Shown here: positions 1-9,432 of the stretch, piece by piece
Layout of the letters: each line of letters begins with the position of its first letter
Position numbering within the stretch: the stretch's first letter is position 1
NCBI GenBank assembly: GCA_048270425.1
Contig: JBLWSY010000001.1
Location: 558,001-622,000, forward strand
Origin: Oceanospirillum sp048270425
GTDB lineage: Bacteria > Pseudomonadota > Gammaproteobacteria > Pseudomonadales > Halomonadaceae
Length of the DNA: 64,000 nt
Direction of reading: 5' to 3'
The notes under the pieces: model-generated
Database searches by the model: none
What the model was told of the DNA's origin: nothing
What the model saw: the letters and a program-made list of their open reading frames with translations, nothing else
Translations under genes and position numbers: made by a program

Positions 1-3000
1 ATCTGGAAATTCTGGAGCGTAGTCAAAAAACCCGTCAGCTGCTGGAAGAGAGTCAATATCAGGCCGATAAGATGGAGCGTCAGGCCGCGCAGCTGGAAGA
101 ACAAACTGTTGAGATGGAAGCTCAGCAACGTGAAATTAAAGCCGCAGAAGAGCGCAGCCGCCAGATTCTTGAAGCAGTGAAAAGCGGTATTGTGGGCTTA
201 GACTGCGATGGCAATATCACCTTTGCCAACCCGGCTGCCTATGAAAGTCTTGGCTACGATGAGGCCGAGTTTTTGGGGCAATCCTTCAGCCAATTGCTGC
301 AATATTCTGATGCTGATGGTCAGGCCCAATCTGAAAGCGATACCGCTATCTTCAGGACAACTCAGGATGGCGAACCCCGCAGCAGTGATAACGAAGTACT
401 CTGGTCCAAGGCACAAAAGGCACTGCCTGTGGAGTATTCCGCAAGCCCTGTCTTTACCAATAACCGTCTGACCGGGGCCGTTGTCGTCTATCGGGATATT
501 ACCGAGCGCAAAGCCGCCGAGCAGGCGCTGGAAAGAGCCGCATCAGAACAGAACGCTATTCTGGAATCTGCCACTATGGCCATTGTCTTACTGAAAGATC
601 GCGTGGTTCAGCGCGCTAATGGCAAGCTGTCAGAGATCTTTGAGCGTCCGATGGAAGAACTGATCGGCAAGAGCACCCGCCAGTGGTACCCATCCGATGA
701 GGTGTACCAACGTATCGGTGAATTTGCTTATGGGGAGCTTGCTAAAGGCAAGGTGCACCAGGAAGAAGTTCAGATGGTCAAGGCGGACGGAACACTCTTC
801 TGGTGTCATTTAAGCGGCAGAATGCGTGATATGAATGACTTCTCACAAGGCACCGTCTGGATGCTGGAGGACGTTACCGAGCGCAAAGAATCTGAAGAAA
901 AGGTTAACGCCTACTTTGAAAACTCCAGTGATGGCCTGCTGGTACTCAGCCCTGATAAAGGCTTTATCCATGCCAATAAAAGAGCAGCGGATATTTTCGG
1001 CTTTAAAGCGGTTGATGACCTGCTTAAATGTGGCCCCGTGGATCTGTCGCCTAAATACCAGCCTGACGGAGTTGAATCCGAGGCCAAGGCTGCCGAGTAC
1101 ATGCAATTAGCTCTTTCTCAGGAAGATTCTTTCCAGTTTGATTGGCTGCACCTTACCCAGAAAGGCCAGGAGATCCCTTGCGAAATCACTTTGGTGCCGA
1201 TCACCTTAAAAAGTAAACCCGCGCTGATTGTCAGTATCAGGGATATTGCCGACCGTAAAGCCGCTGAGCTGGAAATGCTGAAGGCCAAAGAGCTGGCGGA
1301 AGAGGCAACTCAGGCAAAAAGTGATTTTCTGGCCAACATGAGTCACGAGATACGCACACCGATGAATGCCATCATTGGTATGTCCCACCTGGCGCTGCAG
1401 ACCCCTCTGGATAACCAGCAACGCAACTACGTTGAAAAGGTTCATCGTGCCGGAGAAAACCTGCTGGGCATCATTAATGAGATTTTGGACTTTTCTAAAA
1501 TCGAAGCGGGCAAGATGACCCTCGAAGAAACCGAGTTTCACCTGGATGATGTGATGGATCATCTGGCTAACCTGCTGGCGATCAAAACAGAAGAGAAGGG
1601 GCTGGAGCTGCTTTTCAGTACGCCGCCGGAACTGCCATCAGCACTGATTGGCGATCCACTGAAGCTGGGCCAGATTCTGACTAATCTTGCTAATAACGCC
1701 GTTAAATTTACCGAAACCGGCGAGGTCGTTATCAGCATTACCGAGCATGAAATTCATAACGATACTGTTGAACTTCAGTTTGAGGTAAAAGATACCGGCA
1801 TCGGTATGACCGAGGAACAGCTGGGCAAACTCTTTAAAAGCTTCAGTCAGGCGGATGCGTCTACCACGCGCAAATACGGCGGCACCGGCCTGGGGCTGGT
1901 GATTTCTAAAAAACTGGTTGAGCTGATGGATGGCGAAATCTGGGTAGAGAGCGAATACGGTAAGGGAACCCGATTCTGTTTTACCGCACGCTTTAAGCTG
2001 CAGAGCAACCCAAGACCACGCCGTATGTACCGGGCGGATGAACTTCAGGATCTGCGTGTGCTGGTGGTTGATGATAATCCTTCGGCCTGCGAGATCATGT
2101 CGCGCCTGATACAGAGCTTCGGCATGAAACCGGAAGCCGTTACCAGCAGCCTCGAAGCTGAAGCACGTCTTTCTCAGGGGGAAACCTTTGATCTGCTGCT
2201 GATCGACTGGAAAATGCCGGAACGTGATGGCGTGCAGACCCTGAAGGCGCTTCATGAAGACAATGCTCTTCTTTGCCCGCCGGCCATTATGATTACCGGA
2301 TACAGCCGGGAGGAAGCGCTGGCAGCCGCTAAAGAGAATCAGGTTAAGTTTGCGGCTGTCATGACCAAACCGGTTACTGCATCCAATCTTCTTGAAGCCG
2401 TTGGTTATGCTTTGGATAAGGGCGTTCTGATTGAATCTCGTACGCCATCGGCACCGGTTGTCACGGATATCAATCTGACCGGTAAGCGGGTTTTACTGGT
2501 TGAAGATAACCCAATGAACCAGGAACTGGCGCTGGAGCTTCTGCATCAGGGCGGCATTGAAACTGAGTTGGCCAATAACGGCGAAGAAGCCCTGGCCTGG
2601 CTGGAATCCGATCAAGAGTTTGATCTGGTACTGATGGATTGCCAGATGCCGGTTATGGATGGCTACGAGGCCACCCGACGTATACGACAAATGCCAGAAC
2701 TGGCTCATCTGCCGATTATTGCAATGACAGCCAACGCCATGGCCGGGGACCGGGAAAAAGTACTGGAAGCGGGTATGAATGATCATCTGGGCAAACCGAT
2801 CAATGTTGACCTTATGTATCGGTTGATCGCGAAATGGACCGGTGGTACTTCCCCGAATGATGCCAATCATCAGAGCCCTGATCCGGCATCAGAAACTGAC
2901 GCAGAGGTGGCTTCAGACCGTACCTTATCCCCGGATCACCTCTTTGAAGGCCTGATCGGGGTGAATATTCAGGCGGGTCTTAACGCCATGATGCAGGATG

Positions 3001-3536
3001 TGGAACTATATCAGCGGATGCTGGCGATGTTCTACGACAGCCAGAAAGATTTCGTCCGTAATTTTGCCGAAGCCCGTTCCGATGAGGACCCTAAAGCGAC
3101 AATCCGCTACCTGCACACGCTTAAAGGAACGGCGGCCACTATCGGGGCAGAGCATTTATGCCATCTGGCCGCGGAACTGGAAACCCTGGCTGAAGCGGGC
3201 GAGGAGAATTCAGACCGTTTTAAAACCCTAATGCCGGCATTGGAAGAAGAGGTCCGCAAGGTGGTTTTCGGGCTGGGGAGACAAGCCTTTATCATCGAAG
3301 ACGGTCTGGTTGCACCATCAGAACCTGAGGCGAGTTTCAGAGATAAAGCAAAAGCCGAATTTGACCAGCTGATGCAGCTGCTCAAAGACAGTGATGCCGA
3401 GGCTCTTGAATATCTTGAACAGTTACAGAAACAGCTCAGTCCTGATGAGAGTAAAAAACTGAAACCTTTAGTGCGGGCGGTTGAAGCCTTTGACTTTGAC
3501 CGGGCAATGGAGCTGCTACAGGAGAATGCGTTCTGA
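1..3536 (+). CDS. Hybrid sensor histidine kinase (PASx3-HisKA-HATPase-REC-REC-HPt), 5' end outside window
   Basis: The reading frame is open from the first bases of the window, so the true start lies upstream; the first in-window ATG is at 72. What precedes it is a charged coiled coil rich in Glu, Gln and Arg. Counting from the ATG at 72, three PAS domains span roughly residues 28-395. The HisKA domain has the phosphorylated His425 in NMSHEIRTP, and the HATPase domain follows to about 645. Two receivers carry Asp712 (LIDWKMP) and Asp856 (LMDCQMP). An HPt domain has His1015 (LHTLKG). A ~60-residue tail ends in FDFDRA. This is a full phosphorelay within one polypeptide. No membrane span is visible in the part seen, so sensing could be cytoplasmic or through missing upstream sequence. 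The stop overlaps the start of the CheB-CheR gene, pointing to one operon. The input signal is unknown. Confidence 0.95.
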   Translation, partial: LEILERSQKTRQLLEESQYQADKMERQAAQLEEQTVEMEAQQREIKAAEERSRQILEAVKSGIVGLDCDGNITFANPAAYESLGYDEAEFLGQSFSQLLQYSDADGQAQSESDTAIFRTTQDGEPRSSDNEVLWSKAQKALPVEYSASPVFTNNRLTGAVVVYRDITERKAAEQALERAASEQNAILESATMAIVLLKDRVVQRANGKLSEIFERPMEELIGKSTRQWYPSDEVYQRIGEFAYGELAKGKVHQEEVQMVKADGTLFWCHLSGRMRDMNDFSQGTVWMLEDVTERKESEEKVNAYFENSSDGLLVLSPDKGFIHANKRAADIFGFKAVDDLLKCGPVDLSPKYQPDGVESEAKAAEYMQLALSQEDSFQFDWLHLTQKGQEIPCEITLVPITLKSKPALIVSIRDIADRKAAELEMLKAKELAEEATQAKSDFLANMSHEIRTPMNAIIGMSHLALQTPLDNQQRNYVEKVHRAGENLLGIINEILDFSKIEAGKMTLEETEFHLDDVMDHLANLLAIKTEEKGLELLFSTPPELPSALIGDPLKLGQILTNLANNAVKFTETGEVVISITEHEIHNDTVELQFEVKDTGIGMTEEQLGKLFKSFSQADASTTRKYGGTGLGLVISKKLVELMDGEIWVESEYGKGTRFCFTARFKLQSNPRPRRMYRADELQDLRVLVVDDNPSACEIMSRLIQSFGMKPEAVTSSLEAEARLSQGETFDLLLIDWKMPERDGVQTLKALHEDNALLCPPAIMITGYSREEALAAAKENQVKFAAVMTKPVTASNLLEAVGYALDKGVLIESRTPSAPVVTDINLTGKRVLLVEDNPMNQELALELLHQGGIETELANNGEEALAWLESDQEFDLVLMDCQMPVMDGYEATRRIRQMPELAHLPIIAMTANAMAGDREKVLEAGMNDHLGKPINVDLMYRLIAKWTGGTSPNDANHQSPDPASETDAEVASDRTLSPDHLFEGLIGVNIQAGLNAMMQDVELYQRMLAMFYDSQKDFVRNFAEARSDEDPKATIRYLHTLKGTAATIGAEHLCHLAAELETLAEAGEENSDRFKTLMPALEEEVRKVVFGLGRQAFIIEDGLVAPSEPEASFRDKAKAEFDQLMQLLKDSDAEALEYLEQLQKQLSPDESKKLKPLVRAVEAFDFDRAMELLQENAF

Positions 3537-5149
3537 ACCGGGAAAAACGTTCTGAACTGCGATGGATCATCGGCATAGGGGCCTCCGCCGGAGGCCTTGA
3601 AGGCCTGCTCTCTCTGTTTGCTGATCTGCCTTTATCCGACGAGATTGCCATTGTGATCGCTCAACACATGGCCAGAGACGAACATGCCCGACTGGTGCTG
3701 AGTTTGCTGAACAAGGAGGGGCGATGGCCAGCGATTATTCCCGATGATCAAACGCAACTTGAGGGTGGGCGGGTTTATCTGCTTCCTGCCGAACATGACG
3801 GTGCGATCTGTGCTCAGAAGAACGCTTATGCAGAGCAGGCTGACGGCCTGCTTTGCCTCTTGCCACCGGCAGAGGACAGTTATTCCAGCCCATCGGTAAA
3901 CCGGTTACTTAAATCCCTGGCTGATCACTATGGTGATCGTGTACTGGCTCTGATTCTTTCCGGAGCGGGATCTGATGGTGCTCAGGGGTGCCGGGTTGTC
4001 AAACAGAAACGCGGTCTTGTCTGGGTACAGTCACCGGAAGAAGCCCGGTATAACTCCATGCCTCAAGCGGCATCTGAGGCGGTAAGCCCTGATTTTACCG
4101 GCACTCTTGCTGAAATCAGTGAGCATTTCCGGGAACTCATGGTAACTCTAACTACCAGTGCATTAACCTCTGCCAGTACATCATTACCCAATAATCTACA
4201 GGCACAGCCGAAAAAGCAGTCTCAGGGTAGTGACACTCAAAACCCGGCATTTAAAGAGCACGCACTGAAAGATCCGGGACTGAAAAATACAAGCTCCCGC
4301 CAGGAAAACAAGCCGCCCTGCCTACAGTCAGAAGAGAAGGAACTTGAGCAAATCACCCACCTGATTGAGGACCACAGCGGCATCTCCTTTTCGGGCTACA
4401 AGCAGGAAACCCTGCTCAGACGGATCGATAAGCGTAAATCTCAGATCAGTGCTCTCCACGGAGCGTCGGTCGCCAACCACTACGCCGAGTATCTTGAGAA
4501 GCATCACGCCGAGCTTGAGCTGCTGGAGCAATATCTGCTGGTGTCGGTCTCCTCTTTTTTCCGGGATGCCGATGTGTTTCGGGCATTAGCGCTTGCGCTG
4601 ATTCCAGTGGCTGAGCAAAAAAGAGAAGCGATCGCTCTGAGCGGCCATCTCAGCCCCTTTCGAATTCTCGTTGCCGGTTGTGCCACCGGGGAGGAGGCGT
4701 ACTCCCTTGCCATAATCTGCCGACAACTGGAACTGACCATGCCTGTCGAGATTGTGGCCGTAGACCTAAACCGGGAGGCGATACGGGCTGCCAAGAAGGG
4801 CGTATACAGTGCAAAAAAACTGGCCGAAGTACCACCTGAGCTGGTAGCCCGTTACTTTGAGCGGGACGGAGACGCTTTTATTCTGGACCAGAGCATACGT
4901 GACGAAGTCGATTTCGTTCAGGGAGATATCTTTGCTCAACACTTTGATAAAGCATTTGATTTTGTCTCCTGCAGGAATCTGATGATCTATCTTAAAAGAG
5001 AGCAGCAGGATCAGCTGATTCATCATCTGCACCAGCAGATGAATAGCGGAGCCGGGTTTGTTATCGGTCTGACCGAGTCCCTCAGCCCTGCCGGGCTTAA
5101 GCTCTTTTCTACCCTGGATCATTTTCACCGTATTTTTAAGCGTCGTTAA
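3533..5149 (+). CDS. CheB methylesterase-CheR methyltransferase fusion without receiver domain
   Basis: The protein joins a CheB glutamyl methylesterase domain (about residues 10-160) to a CheR-type SAM-dependent methyltransferase (about 225-538). CheB residues expected for the triad are Ser18 (GASAGG), His45 (QHM) and Asp148 (GAGSDG). CheR shows the SAM loop GCATGEEAYS and the CRNLMIYL motif. No in-frame ATG precedes the GASAGG motif after the upstream stop codon at 3497. The best start is the CTG at 3533, which overlaps the preceding TGA as CTGA and sits 8-9 bases after AGGAG. The next usable start, GTG at 3653, would delete the catalytic serine. A 65-residue low-complexity linker separates the domains. 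CheB-CheR fusions usually also carry PAS and kinase modules; here the kinase is the separate upstream gene. No chemoreceptor gene is nearby, so its methyl-accepting target is unknown. Confidence 0.9.
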   Translation: MNREKRSELRWIIGIGASAGGLEGLLSLFADLPLSDEIAIVIAQHMARDEHARLVLSLLNKEGRWPAIIPDDQTQLEGGRVYLLPAEHDGAICAQKNAYAEQADGLLCLLPPAEDSYSSPSVNRLLKSLADHYGDRVLALILSGAGSDGAQGCRVVKQKRGLVWVQSPEEARYNSMPQAASEAVSPDFTGTLAEISEHFRELMVTLTTSALTSASTSLPNNLQAQPKKQSQGSDTQNPAFKEHALKDPGLKNTSSRQENKPPCLQSEEKELEQITHLIEDHSGISFSGYKQETLLRRIDKRKSQISALHGASVANHYAEYLEKHHAELELLEQYLLVSVSSFFRDADVFRALALALIPVAEQKREAIALSGHLSPFRILVAGCATGEEAYSLAIICRQLELTMPVEIVAVDLNREAIRAAKKGVYSAKKLAEVPPELVARYFERDGDAFILDQSIRDEVDFVQGDIFAQHFDKAFDFVSCRNLMIYLKREQQDQLIHHLHQQMNSGAGFVIGLTESLSPAGLKLFSTLDHFHRIFKRR

Positions 5150-5203
5150 GCCAATTCCGAACCGGATCACAGGCGATCATTCCGTTTTAGAAGGAGTCCA
5201 TCG

Positions 5204-6385
5204 ATGACAATACAAGGCGGACACTGGATAGATAAACCCACGCTGCTGGTAGTTGATGATACACCGGACAATCTGACACTGATGGCTGGTCTTCTGAAAG
5301 AGCACTATCGGGTAAAAGTTTCCAACCGGGGGGCTAAGGCGCTTGAGATCGCCGCCAATCAGCCGCAACCCGATCTGATTCTGCTGGATATCATGATGCC
5401 GGAGATGGATGGTTACGAGGTTTGCCGGCAGCTTAAGGCCAACGAGAAGACAGCTCATATTCCGGTGATCTTTCTCACCGCAAAAACAGAAACCGAAGAT
5501 GAAGCTCAGGGCCTGGCACTGGGGGCGGCAGATTATCTGACCAAACCGGTTAATCCCGCTATTTTGCTGGCGCGGGTAAAAAACCATTTGCAGCTGAAAG
5601 CGCAGGCCGATTTTCTGCAGGACAAAAACCGTTTTCTGGAACAGGAAGTCAGACGCAGAACTCAGGAGGTCACCCAGGTGCAGGATGTCACTATTATGGT
5701 TTTAGCCTCTCTGGCTGAAACCCGGGACTCGGATACCGGCAATCACATACGTCGTACTCAGTTCTATGTCCGAGCCCTTGCTGAAAAACTGCGTGATGAA
5801 GAGAAATACAAAGCACTGCTGACTGACCAATATATCGATATTCTGTTCAAGTCCGCGCCCCTGCATGATATTGGCAAGGTGGGTATTCCCGATCGCATTT
5901 TGCTCAAACCGGGACCGTTTGAGGGTAATGAGTTTGATATCATGAAAACCCATACCATTCTGGGACGAAACGCTATTGAGCATGCAGAGGCACAATTGGG
6001 CATAAAGGTGGACTTTTTGCAGACCGCCAAAGAGATCGCCTATAGCCATCAGGAGAAATGGGACGGCAGCGGTTACCCTGAAGGTCTTAAAGGCGAAGAG
6101 ATCCCCCTTTGTGCCAGAATTATGGCATTAGCGGATGTCTATGATGCTTTGATCTGCCGTCGGGTTTACAAAGAACCCATGCCTCACGAAAAGGCGGTGA
6201 AAATTATCAAAGAGGGTAGCGGTACTCATTTTGATCCGCTACTGGTCCGGCATTTTGAAGCGATTCAACAGGAATTTGTTGCCATTGCGGCACGTTTCAG
6301 CGATAGCGATGAGGAGCTGATAAAAAAAGAACAACAGCTGGAGCAATTCAGGGCTAAGGCTCTGGGCGAAACTCAGACCGGATAA
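5204..6385 (+). CDS. Response regulator with HD-GYP cyclic-di-GMP phosphodiesterase output
   Basis: An N-terminal receiver (about residues 10-130; VVDDTPDN, phospho-acceptor in LLDIMMPEMDG, conserved Lys in TKPV) is joined by a coiled helix to an HD-GYP domain (about 165-375). The HD-GYP signature is complete: HDIGKVGIPDRILLKPG, a following KTH motif, SHQEKWDGSGYPEGL and ADVYDAL. The family hydrolyses cyclic di-GMP in the cytoplasm, as RpfG does. A good AAGGAG site precedes the ATG. It lies 54 bases after the CheB-CheR gene, so it is the natural output of the upstream hybrid kinase's HPt domain (inference from position). Its 3' end overlaps the convergent MocR gene by 13 bases. Confidence 0.95.
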   Translation: MTIQGGHWIDKPTLLVVDDTPDNLTLMAGLLKEHYRVKVSNRGAKALEIAANQPQPDLILLDIMMPEMDGYEVCRQLKANEKTAHIPVIFLTAKTETEDEAQGLALGAADYLTKPVNPAILLARVKNHLQLKAQADFLQDKNRFLEQEVRRRTQEVTQVQDVTIMVLASLAETRDSDTGNHIRRTQFYVRALAEKLRDEEKYKALLTDQYIDILFKSAPLHDIGKVGIPDRILLKPGPFEGNEFDIMKTHTILGRNAIEHAEAQLGIKVDFLQTAKEIAYSHQEKWDGSGYPEGLKGEEIPLCARIMALADVYDALICRRVYKEPMPHEKAVKIIKEGSGTHFDPLLVRHFEAIQQEFVAIAARFSDSDEELIKKEQQLEQFRAKALGETQTG

Positions 6386-7824
6386 TCCTGATCTCCGGTA
6401 GGTCTGCCCTCTAAAAGCGTTTGAAACAGTACTTCTATCGCCTGTTGCCGTTCACGGGTTATCGGCTGAGCAAAACTCAGCCGTAAATAGTTATTGTACA
6501 GGCCGTGGGATGAGAATAAGGGCCCGGGGGTCAGCAAAATCCCCTTTTCCCTGAGAGCTTGATAGGCCTTAAGGCTATCCGCTGATTCCGGCAACTGTAC
6601 CCAGATACAGAGACCACCTTCAGGTTGACTGAAAAGAATCTTATCGCCCCAGTTGTCCGACAAAAGCCTGATCAGCTGATCTCTGTGCTCTCTCAACTTT
6701 AAGCGATACTGGTTCAGGTGTCGGCGATAATACCCTTCAGAGATAAATTGAGCTAAACCATCCTGAACGGCCTGAGGGCTTGCCAATTGAGTAATGAGCT
6801 TCATCTGTACCGCCTTATTATGCAGCGGTCCGGCAATAATCCAGCCTAATCGCAGATCCCGCGACAAGCTTTTGGAAAGGGAACCGCAAAGAATCACTCT
6901 CTGATGATCGGGTTCTCTATGATCAAGAGCTTTCAGGGGGCGGGTGGCAGTGGATGCAAAAGCCAGATCACCGTAGATATCATCCTCAATAACCCAGAAA
7001 TCATGCTCCCGTGCCAATTGCAGCAGATCCTTTCTGGCGTCATCTGTCAGACATGCACCGGCAGGCGTACCAAAATTGGGCGTAACCACGCAGGCCTTTA
7101 TCGGCCAATGGATCAGCTTTTCTTTCAACTCAGAGACGTCCAGTCCATGGGCGGAATCAGACGAGATTTCAATAATATTCAGTCCGAGCTGCTCCATGAT
7201 CTGCAGCACACCATAAAAAGCCGGAGACTCTACGGCAACGGTATCTCCGGGCTGGCAGCTAGCCATTAAAGCGATAAATAAACTGTGCTGACAGCCTGTG
7301 GTAATACAGATCTCATCGGCATCAACCATCAGACGGCGGTGGCGAAACATTTCAACTAGGGCTGAACGCAGAGCATACTTACCGGCGGGTTCATCGTAGT
7401 AACCGGATTTCTGCTCCGGTTTGCTTCGCATCTGACGACTGATCAGCCGGTTTAGCACGATCAGCTGCCCGGAGGGAGGGCTCTGATCCGCTGCAGGCAG
7501 GATATCGAATGCGGCACTGCGGCTCATAATATCCTGAAAGATTGCCGGAACAGAGACAGGTGCCGGTTTTTTAGGGGTACTTACCCTGACCGGACGCGGT
7601 CGTTCCTGCTCCGGTGTGCAAACAAAGTATCCTGATTTGGGTTGCGCCTGAACCCAACAATCAGCCTCAAGCCGATGCAGCGCATGCAAAACGGTTGCTT
7701 TTGACAGCTTGTAACTGCCGCACAACCTTCTGATGGACGGTAAACGATCACCACTTTTAAAGTAGCCGGAACGTATCTGTTGCTTCAGCTCCTGTTCAAG
7801 ATATTCGTAACGATAGCGCGGCAT
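6373..7824 (-). CDS. MocR-family regulator (GntR winged helix + aminotransferase-like domain)
   Basis: Residues 1-70 form a GntR winged helix (QIRSGYFKSGDRLPSIRRL, then the recognition helix near LSKATVLHAL). Residues 95-480 are a type I PLP aminotransferase fold with the Schiff-base lysine at K318 in CGSLSKSLSRD, plus the VTPNFGTP and IEDDIYGDL motifs. In this family the fold usually senses PLP or an amine and controls a neighbouring gene. The gene is divergent from the cobyrinate amidotransferase at 8036, so the 7825-8035 gap may hold a shared control region. I see no clear operator there. Its target is therefore unassigned. Confidence 0.93.
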   Translation of the reverse strand: MPRYRYEYLEQELKQQIRSGYFKSGDRLPSIRRLCGSYKLSKATVLHALHRLEADCWVQAQPKSGYFVCTPEQERPRPVRVSTPKKPAPVSVPAIFQDIMSRSAAFDILPAADQSPPSGQLIVLNRLISRQMRSKPEQKSGYYDEPAGKYALRSALVEMFRHRRLMVDADEICITTGCQHSLFIALMASCQPGDTVAVESPAFYGVLQIMEQLGLNIIEISSDSAHGLDVSELKEKLIHWPIKACVVTPNFGTPAGACLTDDARKDLLQLAREHDFWVIEDDIYGDLAFASTATRPLKALDHREPDHQRVILCGSLSKSLSRDLRLGWIIAGPLHNKAVQMKLITQLASPQAVQDGLAQFISEGYYRRHLNQYRLKLREHRDQLIRLLSDNWGDKILFSQPEGGLCIWVQLPESADSLKAYQALREKGILLTPGPLFSSHGLYNNYLRLSFAQPITRERQQAIEVLFQTLLEGRPTGDQDYPV

Positions 7825-8035
7825 AGAAAACCCTTTAAAAGGTCAAAGGAAAACAAGGGATCAGGAAGCGGAAGTACCGGATCAGTTACCGGATATTGTA
7901 CTCATTACAAAGCATTTTTTTATCACTGTCATTATCGGCAACGCTTGATCCTTGTCACGCATCGCCTCAAACTAGGTGTTTAATGCTAACCAGCTCTTTT
8001 TTAGAGGCTTTTCTTTACCGGGACCTTCTGCCTTC

Positions 8036-9367
8036 ATGTCATCTTCCAGTTTAAATAATGCCGTTCCCTGTCCGGCTCTTTTTATCGCTGCCCCCCATTC
8101 CGGCTGCGGTAAAACAACCATCACGGCAGCCATTGCCCGAGCCTATCGGCAGCAGGGTAAGGTTGTTCGGGTGTTTAAAACCGGCCCGGATTACCTTGAT
8201 CCCCAGATTTTGAGTCAGGCGTCCGGTGAACCGGTCGAACAGCTGGATATGTGGATGGCCGGTGAAGATTACTGCCAACAGATGCTGTTTACCGCTGCCA
8301 GGGAGGCTGACCTGATCCTGATTGAGGGGGTTATGGGGTTGTTTGATGGCACACCATCCAGTGCGGATCTGGCAGAGCGCTTTGGTATTCCTCTCGCGCT
8401 GGTTATGGATGTGAAGGGCATGGCACAAACGGCCGGGGCCATGGCTGTCGGGCTTGCCAACTACCGGCCAGCACTGCAGTTTGCCGGGCTTATCGCCAAT
8501 GGCTGTGCCAGTGAGCGTCATCGTGAACTGATTGAAGAACCCCTGCCGGAAAGCCTGCCAATTCTGGCGACGCTGGCTCAGGATGAGCAGATGTCCTTGC
8601 CTGAGCGTCATCTGGGGCTGGTACAGGCAGAAGAGGTGTCAGACGAGCTGGAAACACGAATCAACGTTGGGGCAGAACGACTTCAGGGGCAGCGGATTCT
8701 TGATCTGCCGAAAGCGGTGAACTTTTATCCGGCCGAAGACAAAACCCAGGCCAGCACTCTGATACAAAAACCGCTTAAGGGTAAAACCATTGCAGTGGCA
8801 AAAGATGCGGCCTTCAGTTTTATCTATGATTCCAATCTTCGCCTTCTGCAACAGTTGGGGGCGGATTATTGCTTTTTCTCACCATTAAAAGATACCGAAT
8901 TACCGCAAGCCGACGGCTTGTGGCTACCCGGAGGCTACCCGGAGCTCCACGCTGATGTCTTATCTCAAAACAGTGGTCTGATCGCGCAAATCCGACATTT
9001 CCATCAATCCGGCAAACCGATTCTGGCCGAGTGCGGGGGTTTTCTCTATTGCCTGGATACGCTCACAGATCTGGATGAAAACACCTATCCTATGCTGGGG
9101 CTTATTGGTGGGGAAGGCGCTATGCGCGGCAAACGGGGTTGTCAGGGCATGCAGACAGCGCCGCTACCGGAAGGTGACATCAGAGGCCATGCGCATCACA
9201 AATCTCTGAGCCTGAATACGCCTGAGCCGCTCGCTTATAGCCGCCGTCAGCGTCACCCGGCTCCGGGAGAGCCGATCTATCGGGACAAAGGACTGACGGC
9301 TACCTATCTGCATCTTTTTTTCGGATCGAACCCTGCAGCTGTCGCTGATCTGTTCCGCGGCGAATAA
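8036..9367 (+). CDS. cobB/cbiA: Cobyrinic (or hydrogenobyrinic) acid a,c-diamide synthase
   Basis: ATP-dependent glutamine amidotransferase of cobalamin synthesis that amidates the a and c side chains of the corrin ring. The N-terminal half is a dethiobiotin-synthetase-like ATPase with the P-loop SGCGKTT and a GPDYLDP motif. The C-terminal half is a class I glutaminase-type domain with WLPGGYPELHA and the nucleophile Cys in AECGGFLY. The frame extends upstream to a GTG at 7976, but the extra 20 residues look unlike the family and the ATG at 8036 brings the P-loop to the usual distance. Neither start has a strong ribosome binding site, so the start is uncertain. No other cobalamin genes lie in the window and I found no cobalamin riboswitch core upstream. 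Whether the substrate is the cobalt-containing or cobalt-free ring cannot be decided here. Confidence 0.93.
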   Translation: MSSSSLNNAVPCPALFIAAPHSGCGKTTITAAIARAYRQQGKVVRVFKTGPDYLDPQILSQASGEPVEQLDMWMAGEDYCQQMLFTAAREADLILIEGVMGLFDGTPSSADLAERFGIPLALVMDVKGMAQTAGAMAVGLANYRPALQFAGLIANGCASERHRELIEEPLPESLPILATLAQDEQMSLPERHLGLVQAEEVSDELETRINVGAERLQGQRILDLPKAVNFYPAEDKTQASTLIQKPLKGKTIAVAKDAAFSFIYDSNLRLLQQLGADYCFFSPLKDTELPQADGLWLPGGYPELHADVLSQNSGLIAQIRHFHQSGKPILAECGGFLYCLDTLTDLDENTYPMLGLIGGEGAMRGKRGCQGMQTAPLPEGDIRGHAHHKSLSLNTPEPLAYSRRQRHPAPGEPIYRDKGLTATYLHLFFGSNPAAVADLFRGE

Positions 9368-9432
9368 TCTATGCTCACGATTGAAGAGCGAACACCGGAT
9401 AAAATTCATGGCACTCACGGAAAGGAATTCTG

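Noticed and set aside
1638..2255. 205-codon minus-strand frame inside the first hybrid kinase
   Set aside because: Shadow of the HATPase and receiver coding sequence, with no ribosome binding site or recognisable domain.
7825..8035. Possible cobalamin riboswitch before the cobyrinate amidase gene
   Set aside because: No B12-box-like core or supporting stems could be found; GTCACGC near 7955 is too short to count.
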